Assembly (NCBI RefSeq): GCF_036850765.1
Contig: NC_089496.1
Span: 106,041,767-106,105,766 of the forward strand
Source of the DNA: Saccopteryx bilineata
Taxonomy: Eukaryota > Chordata > Mammalia > Chiroptera > Emballonuridae
Length of the DNA stretch: 64,000 nt
Reading direction: 5' to 3'
In this document: one piece after another, positions 16,502 through 29,690 of the stretch
Numbering within the stretch: position 1 is the first letter of the stretch
Layout: each line of letters opens with the position of its first letter
The notes under the pieces: model-generated
The model's database searches: none
Told to the model about the DNA's origin: nothing
Seen by the model: the letters and a program-made list of their open reading frames with translations, nothing else
Position numbers and translations under genes: made by a program

Positions 16502-19500
16502 TCAAGCCAAGAAGGTCTCAAGTCTGCTGGCTGGCTCCTTTGAAACAGCATGGCTGCCCAACGCCTCACAAAAAAAACGACTTCAAAGGAAACTGCGAGA
16601 GAGCGACCCTCGTAATACTTACTTAGAAACCTGAGAAAAAAACCTACTATAGCTCAAGTTGCTGGTGGTTCGTGGCCACCTAATGAACAAGGGGGGGAAA
16701 CACTTTGACAATCTAAAGGACAAATGGCAGGGATGTGGGCCCCTCTCCACTTCATCCATGTGGGACAATGACCAAAGACTCACCTTGACCATAACTTGAA
16801 CATCACAGGCAGGTGACAAGATTTACTTTAATGTCACCATGAGTACCAAAAATGGCTCCTATAACGTGCAGTGTCTCCCAATACATTTCTATGATGCTCT
16901 GAGAAGACTTTTATCACTTTTTTTCTTTTTTAAGTAAATTAACAGTTAAAGCCCAAAGTTATAAACAGATTAAACGAACAAATGGCTCTCTCTCTTTGCT
17001 GTGGAATTTACCCCACTTGTTCATTTTTTCATTCCCCCAGTCATTTCCTTGATAAATATTAAGTGTTACTGCGTGCCAAACGCTAGATGCACAAGTAAGC
17101 ATTCCTTGGTTTATTCAGATGTGGCACTGGAAAAAAAAAGAAAGGAAAGAAAGGAAAAAAAAACAAAAAACAAAGAGACACCAGTTCCCAAATCCTGGCA
17201 AGGTCTTAGCCTGTCTTAGCGGAGGGCCCATCCAGGGCAGGCTAGCGGTCTCATCCCACTCCCACTGGCCACCCATCTCTCTCTCTAGGGAAAAGGTTCT
17301 CAACAAGGGACACTCCCCCTCTTGTCTTTTGTCTGGAAAGGTCCTTTTCTAACTTAGAGGTGGGCTCTGCAGAAGTCTTGGAGAGGTAACCACGTCAAAG
17401 TGCACGAGCAATGAGACACAAGGGTCCCGAAGAATCAGGTCACGGGCCAGTCTGCTGTGGGACCCTGTCCACGAGGCACTCGCTTGTAATTACAAACTAA
17501 CTGGAACCTCCCTATGTGGCCGCTAAGTCAAGAGCCACACATACCCAGGCATCCACTGGGGGTTCACAAATACTACTCTACCCCCACATACCTGCACACA
17601 CCAGCCATCCTCCCTGTCTCCCTCCCCACAAAGTGGGTACCACTGCCTTTACCTTCCACATAACAAAACTGCCAAGGGAAGTGAGGAGACCCCACCTGGT
17701 CAGCACACCAAGCACGCCTCCACATTTGCACCTGGGTCTGTCTCCCCATGCACTGGGCTGGGAACAGCACATTAGAATGACAGCTATCTAAGCCTTTCTC
17801 TATTTGCGCCCTTCGGATTAAAATGTCATGTAGTGGAATTTGTTGGATTACAGCCAGACCATGTGCAAATTGATTTTATTGCATAAGCCTGTGGCTGATC
17901 TTTAAAAAAAAAAAATTTTTTTTTAAACCAAAGAAACAGTGCTAGTGGTGACTCTTACTTAGCACATGGCGTTCCAGAATCCTCCATCGCTTCACAGACA
18001 CCTACCTACATCTTCACATGAAAAAGATAAGGATTGCAGAGCCCCAGAGAAGTCATTCATTTGCCCCAACATCACCACCCAGATAGGCTGAGCAAAGAAC
18101 CCAGAAGATGAAACACCTAAATTTTGTGGGCAGACAGTTGCAACGCTGGGATCCCTTCGAAGGTCACCAGAAGCCCTCAGGCTTTGGCTGACACAGCATT
18201 CCAGTAACGAGCCACTGTGAGCCTCCTGGTCAGGCAGGGAAGGCAGCCGGATACCACAGGACTTCAGGGCTGGCAGGGATGAAGATCTGGTTTAAACCTG
18301 GCCAGCCCCAACCATGGGAGAAGAAAGAGGTAAAGCCCATGCACACCTTCCCAAGAGACTTCGCAGTGTGAAGGGAGCTGTCCTTTGGGCTGGATACTGC
18401 CAGCCAAGCTCACAAACTACGCCTCCTTGGACCTGTCAAATATTGGGGTGGTTTACCCCTTCCACAGAGAAGTGACATTGAGGGACCCATTCATTCTCTG
18501 GCTCCGTGTTCCACTTCCCGCGCCATGTGTTTGCGTGTTTAAAGATAAATATTTACAGTGGGCCTAAATATTTATTCTTAGAAACAAAGGTACTATAAAA
18601 TCTTAAATGTCATTAAGCCAGATCGACAGGAATTTCAAACCACGTCCTCTCTCTTAAACATGCTTGTTTCTAATAAATCTTTTCACAAGCAAACATTGTG
18701 TGTGTAATACCAAATCACGATGCCCTGTGAACAATGGGCGCTTTCATACCGCCCGACATCTCTGGCCCACGCCAGCCTTCGGCAGGGAGTTGAGTCACTG
18801 GGGCAACCCTGGCAGGGCCCACTACAGAGCCGCAGCCTTGTTTTACTTGTGGCCAACATGCTGCTGAGCTCCAGTTATTAAGTTACTGCTATCCGCACTA
18901 TTAAAAAGAAACAACAACAACAACAAAAACGTGTGATCAATGGTTTAATGTTATTGCATTTGCAAATTACTGCATGCCTAAGGTCGCCCACTTGCAGTCT
19001 TGAATTCATTCTTCCAAATTTTCTCACCTTCGACAAAATAGCCCCTGAACCACCCCCGCCACTCCCTCCAGCCCTTTCTCACGTTGGGCACAGAAACTGT
19101 AAGCGGGATCCCTCTGTAATCGAAACCTTACACCATCTTCCAAAACTTATTACAGCTGGCTTCGGTATAAAATGAAACCTTAGAGAATGTTATTTAAAAT
19201 GTTTTTAAAAAGTCAGTAGGCCTCATGTTTCGTTTCTCGACATCAGGCTTTGATTTCCGTTGCAACCTTATTCTCTGCCCCGAACATCTTGGAAAGGGTC
19301 CCGGGGGCCAGCGCCTGCACGCACGGCGCGCCTCTTTCCAAATCCTTCCGCGACCACTCTCGCTTGGTGTCTGTCAGCCCATTCAGAACAGTGATCAGTA
19401 GTAGGGGATGCTGACAACGCCTGGCCTCCTGTCCTAACTTCCGAAAAACTGGGGTGAACACCGAGTGCAGCGGGCAAGTGGGGGAGCTGGCTCCGTGGCA

Positions 19501-20283
19501 GGTCCTGCGGGGATGGACGGAGCAGGCGGCCCCCACCGCCGGTCCCCGTGGGCGATGGGCAGTGACAGGCAGGGCACAAAGGCCCTCTGACAGCTAATGT
19601 GCTTCCCAGAACGTCACAAGGCCCTGGGCAAGTCGAACCCCTCAGGTTTCCAATGCTTCGGGGCAAGCAAGCTGGTATAAAAAGATTGGTCAATGAATCA
19701 TGAGAGAATATAACCCAGGGCTTGTTCACCTCTTGTTCCTCAATGTAGTAACCGAACAAACAGACAAAAAAATCACATCTTCTCCACCAGGATTTACAGT
19801 CTTAGGCAAGGTTCTCTTCCGGCACATTTAACTCTCCGATGTCTTCTTCTGACAGGGGAGTGAAATAAATATCTGGCAAGCAGGAAAGCTGACGACCACA
19901 TCACCTGTGTCATGACTGCAAATTTTCACAATACATACTCTGAGTCCCAAGGTTGCGGCTGTACGGCCCGTGGACCAGAGGGGATGGGAGCCTTTCAAAC
20001 AGGGATGCTGAGGTCCCTGTGTGAATTCCAAATTAAGACCGAATGGGAAGCAGCCCGAAGGGTGTGGCTGCCGCCGAGGGGACAGTTGGCTGGACGGCTG
20101 GAATGAGGTTCCACCGAATAAACATATAGTAAACACAGACTGAAGTGCTGAGAAAAATCCTCTCCCCCACCCACGTTCCGCCTCCCTCACTCCCGCTTGT
20201 CAAGGGCTCCAGATGAATCCATGCTTCTATGACAGAAGGCCCAGCTGCTAGGAGTCTAGATATCAAGACTGACTCTCTCTCAA

Positions 20284-20347
20284 GTCCTGCTGAGAGAGAA
20301 GAGGGACAGAGAGAGGGACAGAGACAGACAGAGACACAGACAGAGAA
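20284..20347. repeat. (GACAGA)n-like simple repeat
   Basis: Imperfect gagagaca/gacagaga repeats. Confidence 0.8.
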
Positions 20348-21650
20348 AATGCCTGGGTGATGAGAAACATAAATCTTTGTTGCCTATTGAAACTTTTTAA
20401 CAGGGCAGCCCTCCTCTGGACATGATGTTTGCTCACAAGAGAGCGACAACTTTTGCTCCGACATAGCCAAGGCCATAAACAACGTCCACTGAGCAGAGAG
20501 GCCTCGTGGCTACAGGCTGGGTAACTACACCTCCCCGGGGTCAGAGGGAGAACCGGGTTCTTAAATTATACCTATAAACTAATCAAGCCCGGGGTTGCTG
20601 CTGCTTTCCTGGCACTCGGTGGGTCTTCTGTTTCTCCCCAAAAAGTTAAGCAGTATTGGTCACAAAGAACCATTTCAAAGCGGCTCTGTCTGACAGAAAA
20701 ACATCATGAGACTCAAATCACACCGAGTGCCGGATATTGATCGGGTAACAGCCAGTGAGGGCCCTGCTCTTGGGCACTCATTCATTTAAGGAGTGTAGAG
20801 AACCTTGCCTGCCCGGTCTTTAAATTAAAATAAAAATTTAATTACCCTTTCTCTAAAATGGCAGTTTCTTAGCAACTCCAGGGGGCTGAATAGAGAAAGA
20901 ACACAGCGATTTGGAAGACAAGTGAGAACAACCAAGATTTCTTTTTCTAAAGCCCAGCCGGGCTCTCTTTTTTTTTTTTTTTTTTTTTTTAACTCAAGAG
21001 TAGGCGGTGGTTGCTTTTGTTGCATAAAAATGCTCTAAACAAGTTAGCATGAAGCATGGTTATTAGGGGAAGGCCGATCTAAGCCCTCTGAAGTTGGAGG
21101 AGCCCAATAACCTGCTAAAGACCTCACGCTAATTACAATTAGTGGAATGAGTTCATTGGCTTGTCGAGACTCTGCCTAATGCACTCAAACCAGACAGGCT
21201 AACTCTAGCTGGCTTCTGAGTTTTGCTTTTTCCCTAAGCTCCCTCCAGCCTCCAGAGCCTGGCACAAAAGGAGGTCAGTACTACAGACGATCAGGAGAAA
21301 AGGGCAAGGTTAAGACACAGGTTGGAGAAGGAGCCTTACGATATCAGCAAGAGTCAAAGTCACCATCACTGAGAATCTGGCTTGTCCTCTTGTGGAATGG
21401 GGGAGAGGACTGCGATGCTGAGCACCAGGAATTTTTTTCTTTTCTTTCCTTTAATTTATTTTTTAAGGGGGAAAAAAAAGCATTTTTGTAGAAGATACTT
21501 GGTTTGTTAGTCTTTCTCTGTCCTAAGCTTTGCCTCATCTTCCTCCCGCCTGGACACCTGACTCTGGAAAGTCTTGTGGAGTTGGGCTGGGAATCCAGCT
21601 TCCTCCAAACACAAGTGTTTCAGCGCAGACAGCAGTCTGTGCGGGGAACA

Positions 21651-21778
21651 GGCTTGTCCGGGGCAGGCCTGCGTGTCTACCCTCCAGCGCCGAAGTCCCC
21701 GGGTGACTTACGGAGGCTTGTCCGGGGCAGGCCTGCGTGTCTACCCTCCAGCGCCGAAGTCCCTGGGTGACTTACGGA
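21651..21778. repeat. 64-bp tandem duplication
   Basis: Two adjacent 64-bp copies (start 21651 and 21715) beginning ggcttgtccggggcaggcct differ at a single base (ccccggg versus ccctggg). A recent local duplication. Confidence 0.9.
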
Positions 21779-22799
21779 GGCTGCACCGCGCGAAGTGCTC
21801 AAAGCAAAACACCACGAATTCCTTTGTGCTTGCTCGATGAGGCCGGGCGGCCAGGGAACCCGGGCAGGGAGGCCAAGAGCCTCCCCATAATTAACATCCT
21901 AGGCTTCCATTATTTGGCTGGGGGTTGAATGGCTTCTACCAGCTGGGTGTCAATTTAGGTCTTTTGGGGCAAATTACAGGGAACAGGGCCGTGGGTTATT
22001 CACACCCCCCAAATGTTGTCTGCAATACCCACAAATGCCTCTCCTTTTGTTAAGAGGGGACCCTTGGTTTGGGGAGGATGAAAAGTGGGATTGGACAGTG
22101 ATGATTGCTGCGCAAACCATGTGACTGTCCTCAGCGCCACTGAGCTCAAGGTAGGTCGAAACACGGTCAGCAGGGTCCCTTTTACATGATGTCCATTCCA
22201 CCATAACAGAAAAAGAGACGGAGACCTGGCAAAAGTGACAGTTTCACAGAGGGAACAGGACACATTCCTAGGGTTATGAAAAGCCTGCCCTCCCAATTAG
22301 TTAAGTCTATTTACCTTGCCCAGCTTACTAAGTGAGAGCTTTCTCTCTCCTGACACAAGGTCCCTCCCTACATTGTGCTTGGCTTTCACTGATGTAAAAC
22401 TCAGACGTCAGCGGCCCCCGCCCCCTCCCGAGGAGATGGGGTAAACACAGCTGAGGGCGGTCACGCTGGGAGCCACATCCCGGACCCGCCACCTGCCACG
22501 GGGTGGGGCGCAACATCCTTCAGGAATGCACCATTATCAGCAGTGTCTGCAGACCTGGGTGTCCTTCGTGGGAAGAGCAGGCTGTAAATGTTAAAAAAAA
22601 AAAAAAAAAAAAAGTCCAGGAATTAAGCACGCCTTCTAAGTGAACAAGGCTGTACTCCAAATTAAGAGGCTCTTCTCTCAAACGGTTTGCAAAGAAGCTA
22701 AAACATAAATAAATAAAAACCAAACCCCCTGGGGAGTCAGTCTCCAAAGGCAAGCAGGGCACAGAAGGAAGCTCTTTAGTTTGCAAATGTTTCACTGGT

Positions 22800-23045
22800 A
22801 TCTATGAAAACACAATCCGTCAGTCCACCTCTAGAAATGGGTCCTAGGAAAAACAGTCATCCAGATGCCCAACAAAGAGGTGGCACTGCGGCCTCTTCTG
22901 TAACTGGAAAACTAAAGATGTACACAACCCAAATACCCACCAACAGGGGGATGACTGAATAAATTATCCTGTACCCATGACAGAGCAGCCCACAGGCCAC
23001 TAGTCAGAGCGGAGTATAGACATGGAAAGATACCCATGGTTCATA
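22800..23045 (+). mobile_element. Old L1 3' fragment
   Basis: Phrases ccacctctagaaatgggtcc, caacccaaatacccaccaac and agggggatgactgaataaat then tatcctgtacccatgaca match the conserved end of L1 ORF2. The copy is diverged. Confidence 0.7.
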
Positions 23046-25424
23046 ACGTCGACGGGTCTCACCAACTCTTCTTCAATGAGTCTTATTTCTAGAGGAAGTT
23101 GGGAAAATCCATCATGCTCATCTCTCGGATGCTTTCTCTGCTCCTGGGGTGGTTTGAGCAGAAGCAAAAGCTTTCAGCCCATCTGAGCAAACAACCGAGA
23201 AAAAAAAAAAAAGTGTCTCCCTTTGGTCAGATCCGCATGAGAACGTGTCACAATAAAACTGCATGTTGTTTCTTCGAGGTGAACTCAGACACTGAAAATA
23301 AGAGTGGTTCTGGGTAGCCCCTGCTGTGGGCATCACCTAAAAAGAAGAGCTTCAAACGAGCCCCCCGGCTGGTTCACAAAAGGCTGCGACCTGAACACAG
23401 CTTCTCTCTGCCCATGCCAGACAGATGCCTCAAGCCAGACTGCAAGCCAGCCCGCTCCTCACTGGACGTTCGGTGATGCTGTCATACACAGCATGGTTTT
23501 CTTTTGGCCAAAAATTAAAATGTAAAGGACTAAATCCTCACCTCCTCTCTCTCTCTCAGCCCAGTGAATACATTAAACCAAACAACATAAGAACTTCCTT
23601 TTTCAAATAGAAGTAAAATCCCCAAAAGATTCTTCCAAAATAATAGCCAACGCCTGTCTCCCAAAGATCACGTTCACCCATGACAGGAGGAGACAGAGTC
23701 TGGGGCACAGTCTGACCTTTTGATGTGTACCTTTATTTGGGCTAGACAGAATTCCTACAGGCCTTATTTGAGAGAATCCTATAAGGGAGAAAGAAAGAAA
23801 AAAAAATCATATCAAGATCCAGGCGTCACCAGCCCTAATCACCGCCTTACCTATGTGGCAGTTAGGGGTCTTCTGTGCTGGGACACGGGAACCCCAAGAG
23901 GGACAAAGCCTGCGTTCCATTCAGCTATCACGTCACCCTCTAGGCTGAGTACAGGGCGCTCCCTACATAGATAATCTAATATTCCAATACCCTGAACACA
24001 GACACCTCCTGCTCCAGTGCTCGCTCGGTTTTCTCTCTCCAAATCAAGGCCATGATGTTCTCACCTCGTCGCCTCTGTCTTCCCAGAACAGAAAAACTTC
24101 CCCATGGCAACATCCATTCCCCACCTCCCTCCTGCACTGGACCTCAGTGAAAGATGACAGTGACTCTAGAAGCTATCTGCCCTTGAAGGTGGGGCTACAC
24201 CCCATTACAAAACTGGTCCATTTTTATCCTCCCTGCTCCTTGACTGTGAAATTAAACCAAAGACAAAGTAGGTGAAGGCAAGAGCGGGGCGTTCTAAGGG
24301 AGGGAATCCTGTAAAAACGCTCTGGTGGATGAATGGCTGGAAAAGGAGAATATGATGGTGTTTCTATATTCACGTCTTAATGAGAACGGGCACAATACAC
24401 CCCAAGTGAGCTCTTCCGCTTTATAAAGGTGACTGTTAATGGAAACTGTACGGATAAGAGAGTTTAGAGAGAAACACTGACGATGTCTCACTTTCAAATT
24501 TGCAATATGTTCATTCAATTTAAAAAATTGGAAAAAAAATTGCAATAGGTTAAGAACCACAAAATTCCAAATATAAGTAACTCATTCAACTTTTTTTTCC
24601 TATTATTCCCATTCAGCACACAGCAACAGACATCTCGCTACGTGGTAGCTCATTACTGGGCACCGTGACTGCTGTCAATGAAGTCACGTCTGCATGCCCA
24701 GCTTACTCGGCCAGGCTCTGAAAGCAGCAGCATTCTCTGTCCTCTGTCCCGTCCCCACCTGCATCACCTCCAGGTATGGGGACCAGACCCTCTTCTTAGG
24801 AAATGCTGTAAGACATTAACTGGCCTGCCACACTGCCACTTCCTCTCTGCCCATGCCACAGACTCAACGTCAAAGATTAGACAAATACGAGCCCTCTGCC
24901 CAGCCCCCTGAGCCAGGCTCCCTTCCAGAATAGAAAGCAATAGATGAAGCTTCCTTCCTCAACTGTGGGGCAGAGGGCGACTGGTGTTTGCAAACAACGG
25001 GGTTAAAATGCTGACACTGCGAAGTTCTAACGTGCCCCGTCCACGCTGGTGGGCGTGGTGCCCGCGCCAACCCCAGGAGCGGGCACCCACAGGCACCGCC
25101 TGCTCTCAGCGCCTGCAAGGAGTAGCTTCTGGCTGATACCGCTCTGCAGGAAAGCACTTACTTGCTGGTCAGTGCATTTGGGGCGATGCAGCTGCCCAGT
25201 GACCAGCTTTGGCCCCCTGGAATCTCGCTTGTGAAACAGGAATGGGAAACTGCTCAGTAGCAACCAGAAGTTCATTAAAACAGTAGCTACCAAAGGAAGC
25301 TTTGTGATCTCTGGAAGAGAGGAGAGGAGGAACGGCCCCTCCTTTAACCAGGGCTGGGCTATATATGCCTGTGTCTCAGCCTAGAGGTCGGAGAGGTCTG
25401 AGACCACCCAAGGAGAGCAGCTAA

Positions 25425-25620
25425 CGACCACGTGGTATTATTATTTACAAGCACTGCTCTCCTACCCAACCCCCCTAAAGGGCTACAAAAGTCTGCCATC
25501 ACCCCCATTTAACAGATGAGAGAACTGAGGCTCAGAGGTCCCATGAGGTCCAAGGCCACAGAGCTAGCAAAGGATGGGATGAGAATCTGAACTGTCCCCC
25601 CGGTTCCCTGCACCGGAACG
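25425..25620 (-). mobile_element. MIR SINE
   Basis: Reverse MIR with cccccatttaacagatgaga, gaactgaggctcagaggtcc and aggccacagagctagcaaag. Confidence 0.7.
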
Positions 25621-27037
25621 TCCAGGGGCACTACCCAGCAGCAAGGACGGACCCTTGAGGGTAGATGAGAGAGCATCATCAGAGAGAAGAGGAGGAAATG
25701 GATGCTGGAGCCACAAAAGCGGCACCAGGACTTTGCTTCCTGCACAATCCCGGCTCCAGCTCCATGGTTACGTGTTCGCTAAACACCCACTGTACCCAGG
25801 CATTCGCTGTGACCCATCACCTGGCATGGCAGCGCAACCCATTCTCCACGGCGGGGTTTATGCCTCCCTGCAGCTAGATTTCACAACGCTGGAGCTGGCG
25901 TGCAGAACCAGTTTCAGGATAAACATCAAGTCTTAACTCAGAGCAAGAAGTGGGAAAGAATGATTTGGCAGCAAGAGCATGAACATGGAAAATCAAACGA
26001 GGCCTGGCCAGGAAGCCTGTAGGTCAAGATGCTCAAGTTCAGAACCCCGAGGGGGCTCCGTGGAGCTGAGGCCTGGCGAGTGCGAAGGAAACGCAGCAGC
26101 TTTGCAACGTAAGGTGAGGGTCAGGCATCCGATGCGTGAACGTCTCCGGTGCAGGGGGCAGTGCAGATCTCTGCTACCGACAGTCACCCTCATCACAGAG
26201 ACACCAGAGCTCTGTCTAGAAGTCGTGGTGTGACGGACTTTGGGCCAGAGAGGGGTCTTCCAGAGGGAGCAAGAGAGCGAAGTGACCGTGACTTTGACAG
26301 CTTCGGGAACAAACCAACCGATTAATTAACAAGGCCACCATTTCTTCATCGACTTAAATGCTATTTTGTTCCAAAGCCAAAAAAGAGTCAAAAATTCAAA
26401 CTAGGGGCGTGTGGTTGGAGGACGCTAATTTGCTCCGTCCCTTCCTTCTGCTCGGAGCTCACACTGCAGCCTTTGTCTTCCCAGGCCGGGGGCTGCCCCA
26501 AGCAGTAAACAATTTACGCAATTGCTCCCTCTCCGACCGCGGATGGGCTGCCAGCAGCTCAGTGCCAGGTGTCAACCCCACAGTCAGGCTTATCAGTCAG
26601 GGGCTGGAACAGAGACACCTCCCTCCTCCCCGACACACACCTGAGGGGCGTCTGCGCCGGGAAGGGGGCCCTCCTGCTTTCGGGCCGTGTCCCATCATGT
26701 CCGGAGCTGAGTTACAGAGGATTCACATCTGGGGCCAGTCGACAGCGCCATGCTGGTCTGCTGCTGCTGAGCAAGTCCAGGCTGGCGAGGAGACCCGAGT
26801 GATCTCCATGCAGCCAGAGGGCTGCCCGGCCCCTGAGACACTGTCGGCTGCTTACAGCTCTTGTCCCAGCAGGGCAGGATGCATTTCTAGGAAGCCAGAC
26901 TGACAACGCACAACTGGTCACAGCAAACCCAGAGGCACCGTCCCCACGCCCTGTGCTCTGTCCTCCAAAAGATGCAATGTCAGGGGAAAAGCTCCCAAGT
27001 TATTTTGGTCTCTGGGAATGCAGAATGGATCACCCCC

Positions 27038-27039
<2 letters not shown>

Positions 27040-27070
<31 letters not shown>
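27040..27070. repeat. (CA)n microsatellite
   Basis: About 15 uninterrupted CA dinucleotides. Confidence 0.95.
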
Positions 27071-27072
<2 letters not shown>

Positions 27073-27194
27073 CATAATCCAAAGCCAAAGATTCCATATG
27101 AGCAAGAAGAAGCAACTGGTCTTTTGAACACTTTTATTTCCCCCACCTCTTTCACTTCTTGTTTTATTTTTTTGGCAACAAAGAGCTGAGCATG

Positions 27195-27430
27195 GAGTAG
27201 AGGTTAAGAGCAGACCTTTTTAGAGTCTGGCTGCCACAGCCGATGCTGGTCCCCACCACAGTCAACCCAAAACACAGACATCAGCCTTCAGTCCACTGAG
27301 CAAGTCAAGGGTCTGAGAAAACCCAGCGGGAGGCCCTGGCTCTGAGGTTCCCTCATGTCCTTAGCAAACTGCCTATCTGCCACATCCCCAAGCCTGAGTT
27401 CCCCCAACTGTAAAGGGGGTGACAGGCGGA
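27195..27430 (+). mobile_element. MIR-like fragment
   Basis: agtagaggttaagagcagacc at one end, and cttagcaaactgcctatctg then cctgagttcccccaactgta and aagggggtgacagg at the other, fit a forward MIR with a diverged middle. Confidence 0.5.
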
Positions 27431-27639
27431 GATGGAGGCCAACTCAATGAACTTGGCGCTCTCAAAACCTACATGCCTCCCCTCTCAGTCCAGCAACTGG
27501 ACGAGCCCTGGGGCAGCCCTGGCAACAGCGCTGACCAGCGGTGGAAACCGCCATGGGCACGTGGACGTGGGCCGTTGGCCGCTGCTGTGGATCCCAGCAC
27601 AGCATTCGGTTTGTTTAAATGAACTTCACATTGAGTCTA

Positions 27640-27775
27640 AGAAAAGTTATTCAAGGTGAATGGTATCACATGGTACCAGATATAATAGTGGTGATCACTT
27701 CATAAGTTACATACATAGGTGTGTAAAACTATGCTGTACACCTGAAGCATATATAATATCGTATGTTCATTTGGA
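27640..27775 (+). mobile_element. L1 3' UTR fragment
   Basis: Phrases gatcacttcataagttacat, acataggtgtgtaaaactat, gctgtacacctgaagcatat and ataatatcgtatgttcat resemble the last part of older L1 3' UTRs. Confidence 0.6.
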
Positions 27776-27860
27776 AGGGAAGATGCCGGCATCTGCTGCT
27801 GGCCACCTGGGTGCCAACTTGGTGTTTTCATCTGCTAACACAACTGATTCCTCATAACCA

Positions 27861-28300
27861 TGGTAGTGGGTTGAGCTATGCCCCCCAAAAGGTAAGTTCA
27901 TGTCCTAAACCCTGCAACCTGCAAATGTAACCCTATTAGAAAACAAGGTCCCCATAATTAAGGATCTCTGGGTACATTCATCCTGGATTTGGGGTGGGCC
28001 CTAAAGCCAATGACAGGTGTCCTTAAAGAGAAAGGTGTGGGCAGCTTTGGGACAAACAGAGAGGGGAGGCCACAGAGAGGCAGAGGCAGAGATGGAAGCG
28101 AGGCATCCACAAGCCAGGGACTGACATCAGGCACCAGGACCTGGGAGAGGTCCCGCCTGTGCGGCCTCTCCCTCAAGAATCTCCAGGAGGAACCAACCCC
28201 GTGGACACCTTCAGGTTTCTGGCTTCCAAAACCAAAAATTCTGTTGTGTTAGGCCATCCAGCTTGTGATCATTTGTTGGAGCAGTCCCTAGGATGCTGAC
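27861..28300 (+). mobile_element. Solo LTR, ERVL-MaLR (MLT1-like)
   Basis: It starts with tggtagtgggttgagctatg then ccccccaaaaggtaa. It goes on with gggtgggccctaaagccaat, gacaggtgtccttaaagaga, a purine-rich middle, ggaggaaccaaccccgtgga and a tail near ttgttggagcagtccctagg. This is the standard MLT1/MST order. No internal retroviral genes are present. Confidence 0.8.
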
Positions 28301-28329
28301 CACAACCACCCCAGGACAGAGGGAAGCAA

Positions 28330-28580
28330 GGCCATCCCAACTTTCCTGATGAGGAGAGAGAGGCTCAGAAATGCCTAGTAAGTGTCCGACTCGCATGGTG
28401 GCCCAGGGTGTGGGTTGACAGACCTGCTCCTCTCTCCACGATACCAGGCTGGCTGTCTTTTTCCAACGTGAGCGAGCCCCAGCACCTTCCCTTCGGAGAC
28501 AGGAGGATCATGAAGACCGAAAGTTAAATGACTTATCCCAGGTTGCGGCCTCTTGGTGGCAGGTCCCTGGTCGAAATCCA
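28330..28580 (-). mobile_element. MIR-like fragments
   Basis: tttcctgatgaggagagaga then ggctcagaaatgcctagtaa resembles the reverse MIR core. A second stretch (ttaaatgacttatcccaggt, then ggtcgaaatccagcgctctg) resembles it again. Possibly one disrupted element or two. Confidence 0.4.
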
Positions 28581-29652
28581 GCGCTCTGGCCTCATTCACT
28601 GACAGACGAGGGCAAAGACCTAGCACCAGAAGGGAGCCGGTTTTATGACTGCCACAATGACTGCAAGGAGGAGCTTCACGCTCATTTTCCTCTGGCAAGA
28701 AACCGGCTAAAAAGCAACAGTGTTGATCTTAATGAGGCTCAGGCGAGGCTCCTAAAAGGGGATCCCACAAACACGAAAGCCTTTCCCTCACACACAACAA
28801 TGGTGTCCTGTTTAATTCCCGAACACAAGAATGTCACTTAAATTACACGGCTCTTAACGTGAAAGCGCATGTGGGAATGCCTCGCCGAGGAAGAATGTCA
28901 ATAAAAAAGATCTCGCCCATTTGGACGCTTCGTCGTATCTGAACCGCAAGCCTGCGTATCATAGCAACGCAAATAAATCCTCGGAGAGGACGAGCTTTCC
29001 GCTGCTGCGGTCCGATTTTCTGTGAAACAGAGACGTGCCCGAAAAGCTGTGATCACACAGCCATATATTAAACTGGGACCGGTGGGCCACCAGCCATTCA
29101 TTGTTCAAGCCTGAATCGCCTTTGTGTCTTCTTGCTGAGATGTTCAGAGGGTCTGGCTGCCAATCCTGTAAGCCGGCGTGAGACGTGTTAGCTGACTCAC
29201 TGCTTATTTTATTAGCGCTTCTCAAAGCAATTACTAGGGTTTTGAGCAAAGATGAGAGTATTTCGCACCTCCATCTTTCCTGAAAATGTCTCCTACTCAA
29301 CTGACTCTTGGCTTCTATTTATAAAGAGGGTTCAAGGCTCGGAAAATTATGAGGATTGAGCTTTAATGGATATTCCCAACCAGCATTGTGTCATTATTGG
29401 CCCACGTTGAGCTGGGCACGCTCCCAACTTTGTGACATAATCAGGCCTTTCTCTGCGTTACCCCATACACTCGACGCTCCCTGTGCATTACACCACTGAA
29501 TCATACGCTCTTTTCAACAAGACCGACTGCCGGGGGATTAACATTAGACAGCACAATTCCATTATTCAGCAGCCCAATTCAAATCCAAGCCTCAACTCTA
29601 AGAGAGATTTTAAGGGCTTCACAGAGACATGAGCTGCCAGAAAGCTCTAAGG

Positions 29653-29690
29653 GATGGTGGGGGGGTTTGGTGGTGGTGGTGGTGGTGGGG
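29653..29690. repeat. (TGG)n tract
   Basis: G-run followed by seven TGG repeats and a final G4; quadruplex-prone on the non-template (plus) strand relative to its own G-richness. Confidence 0.85.
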
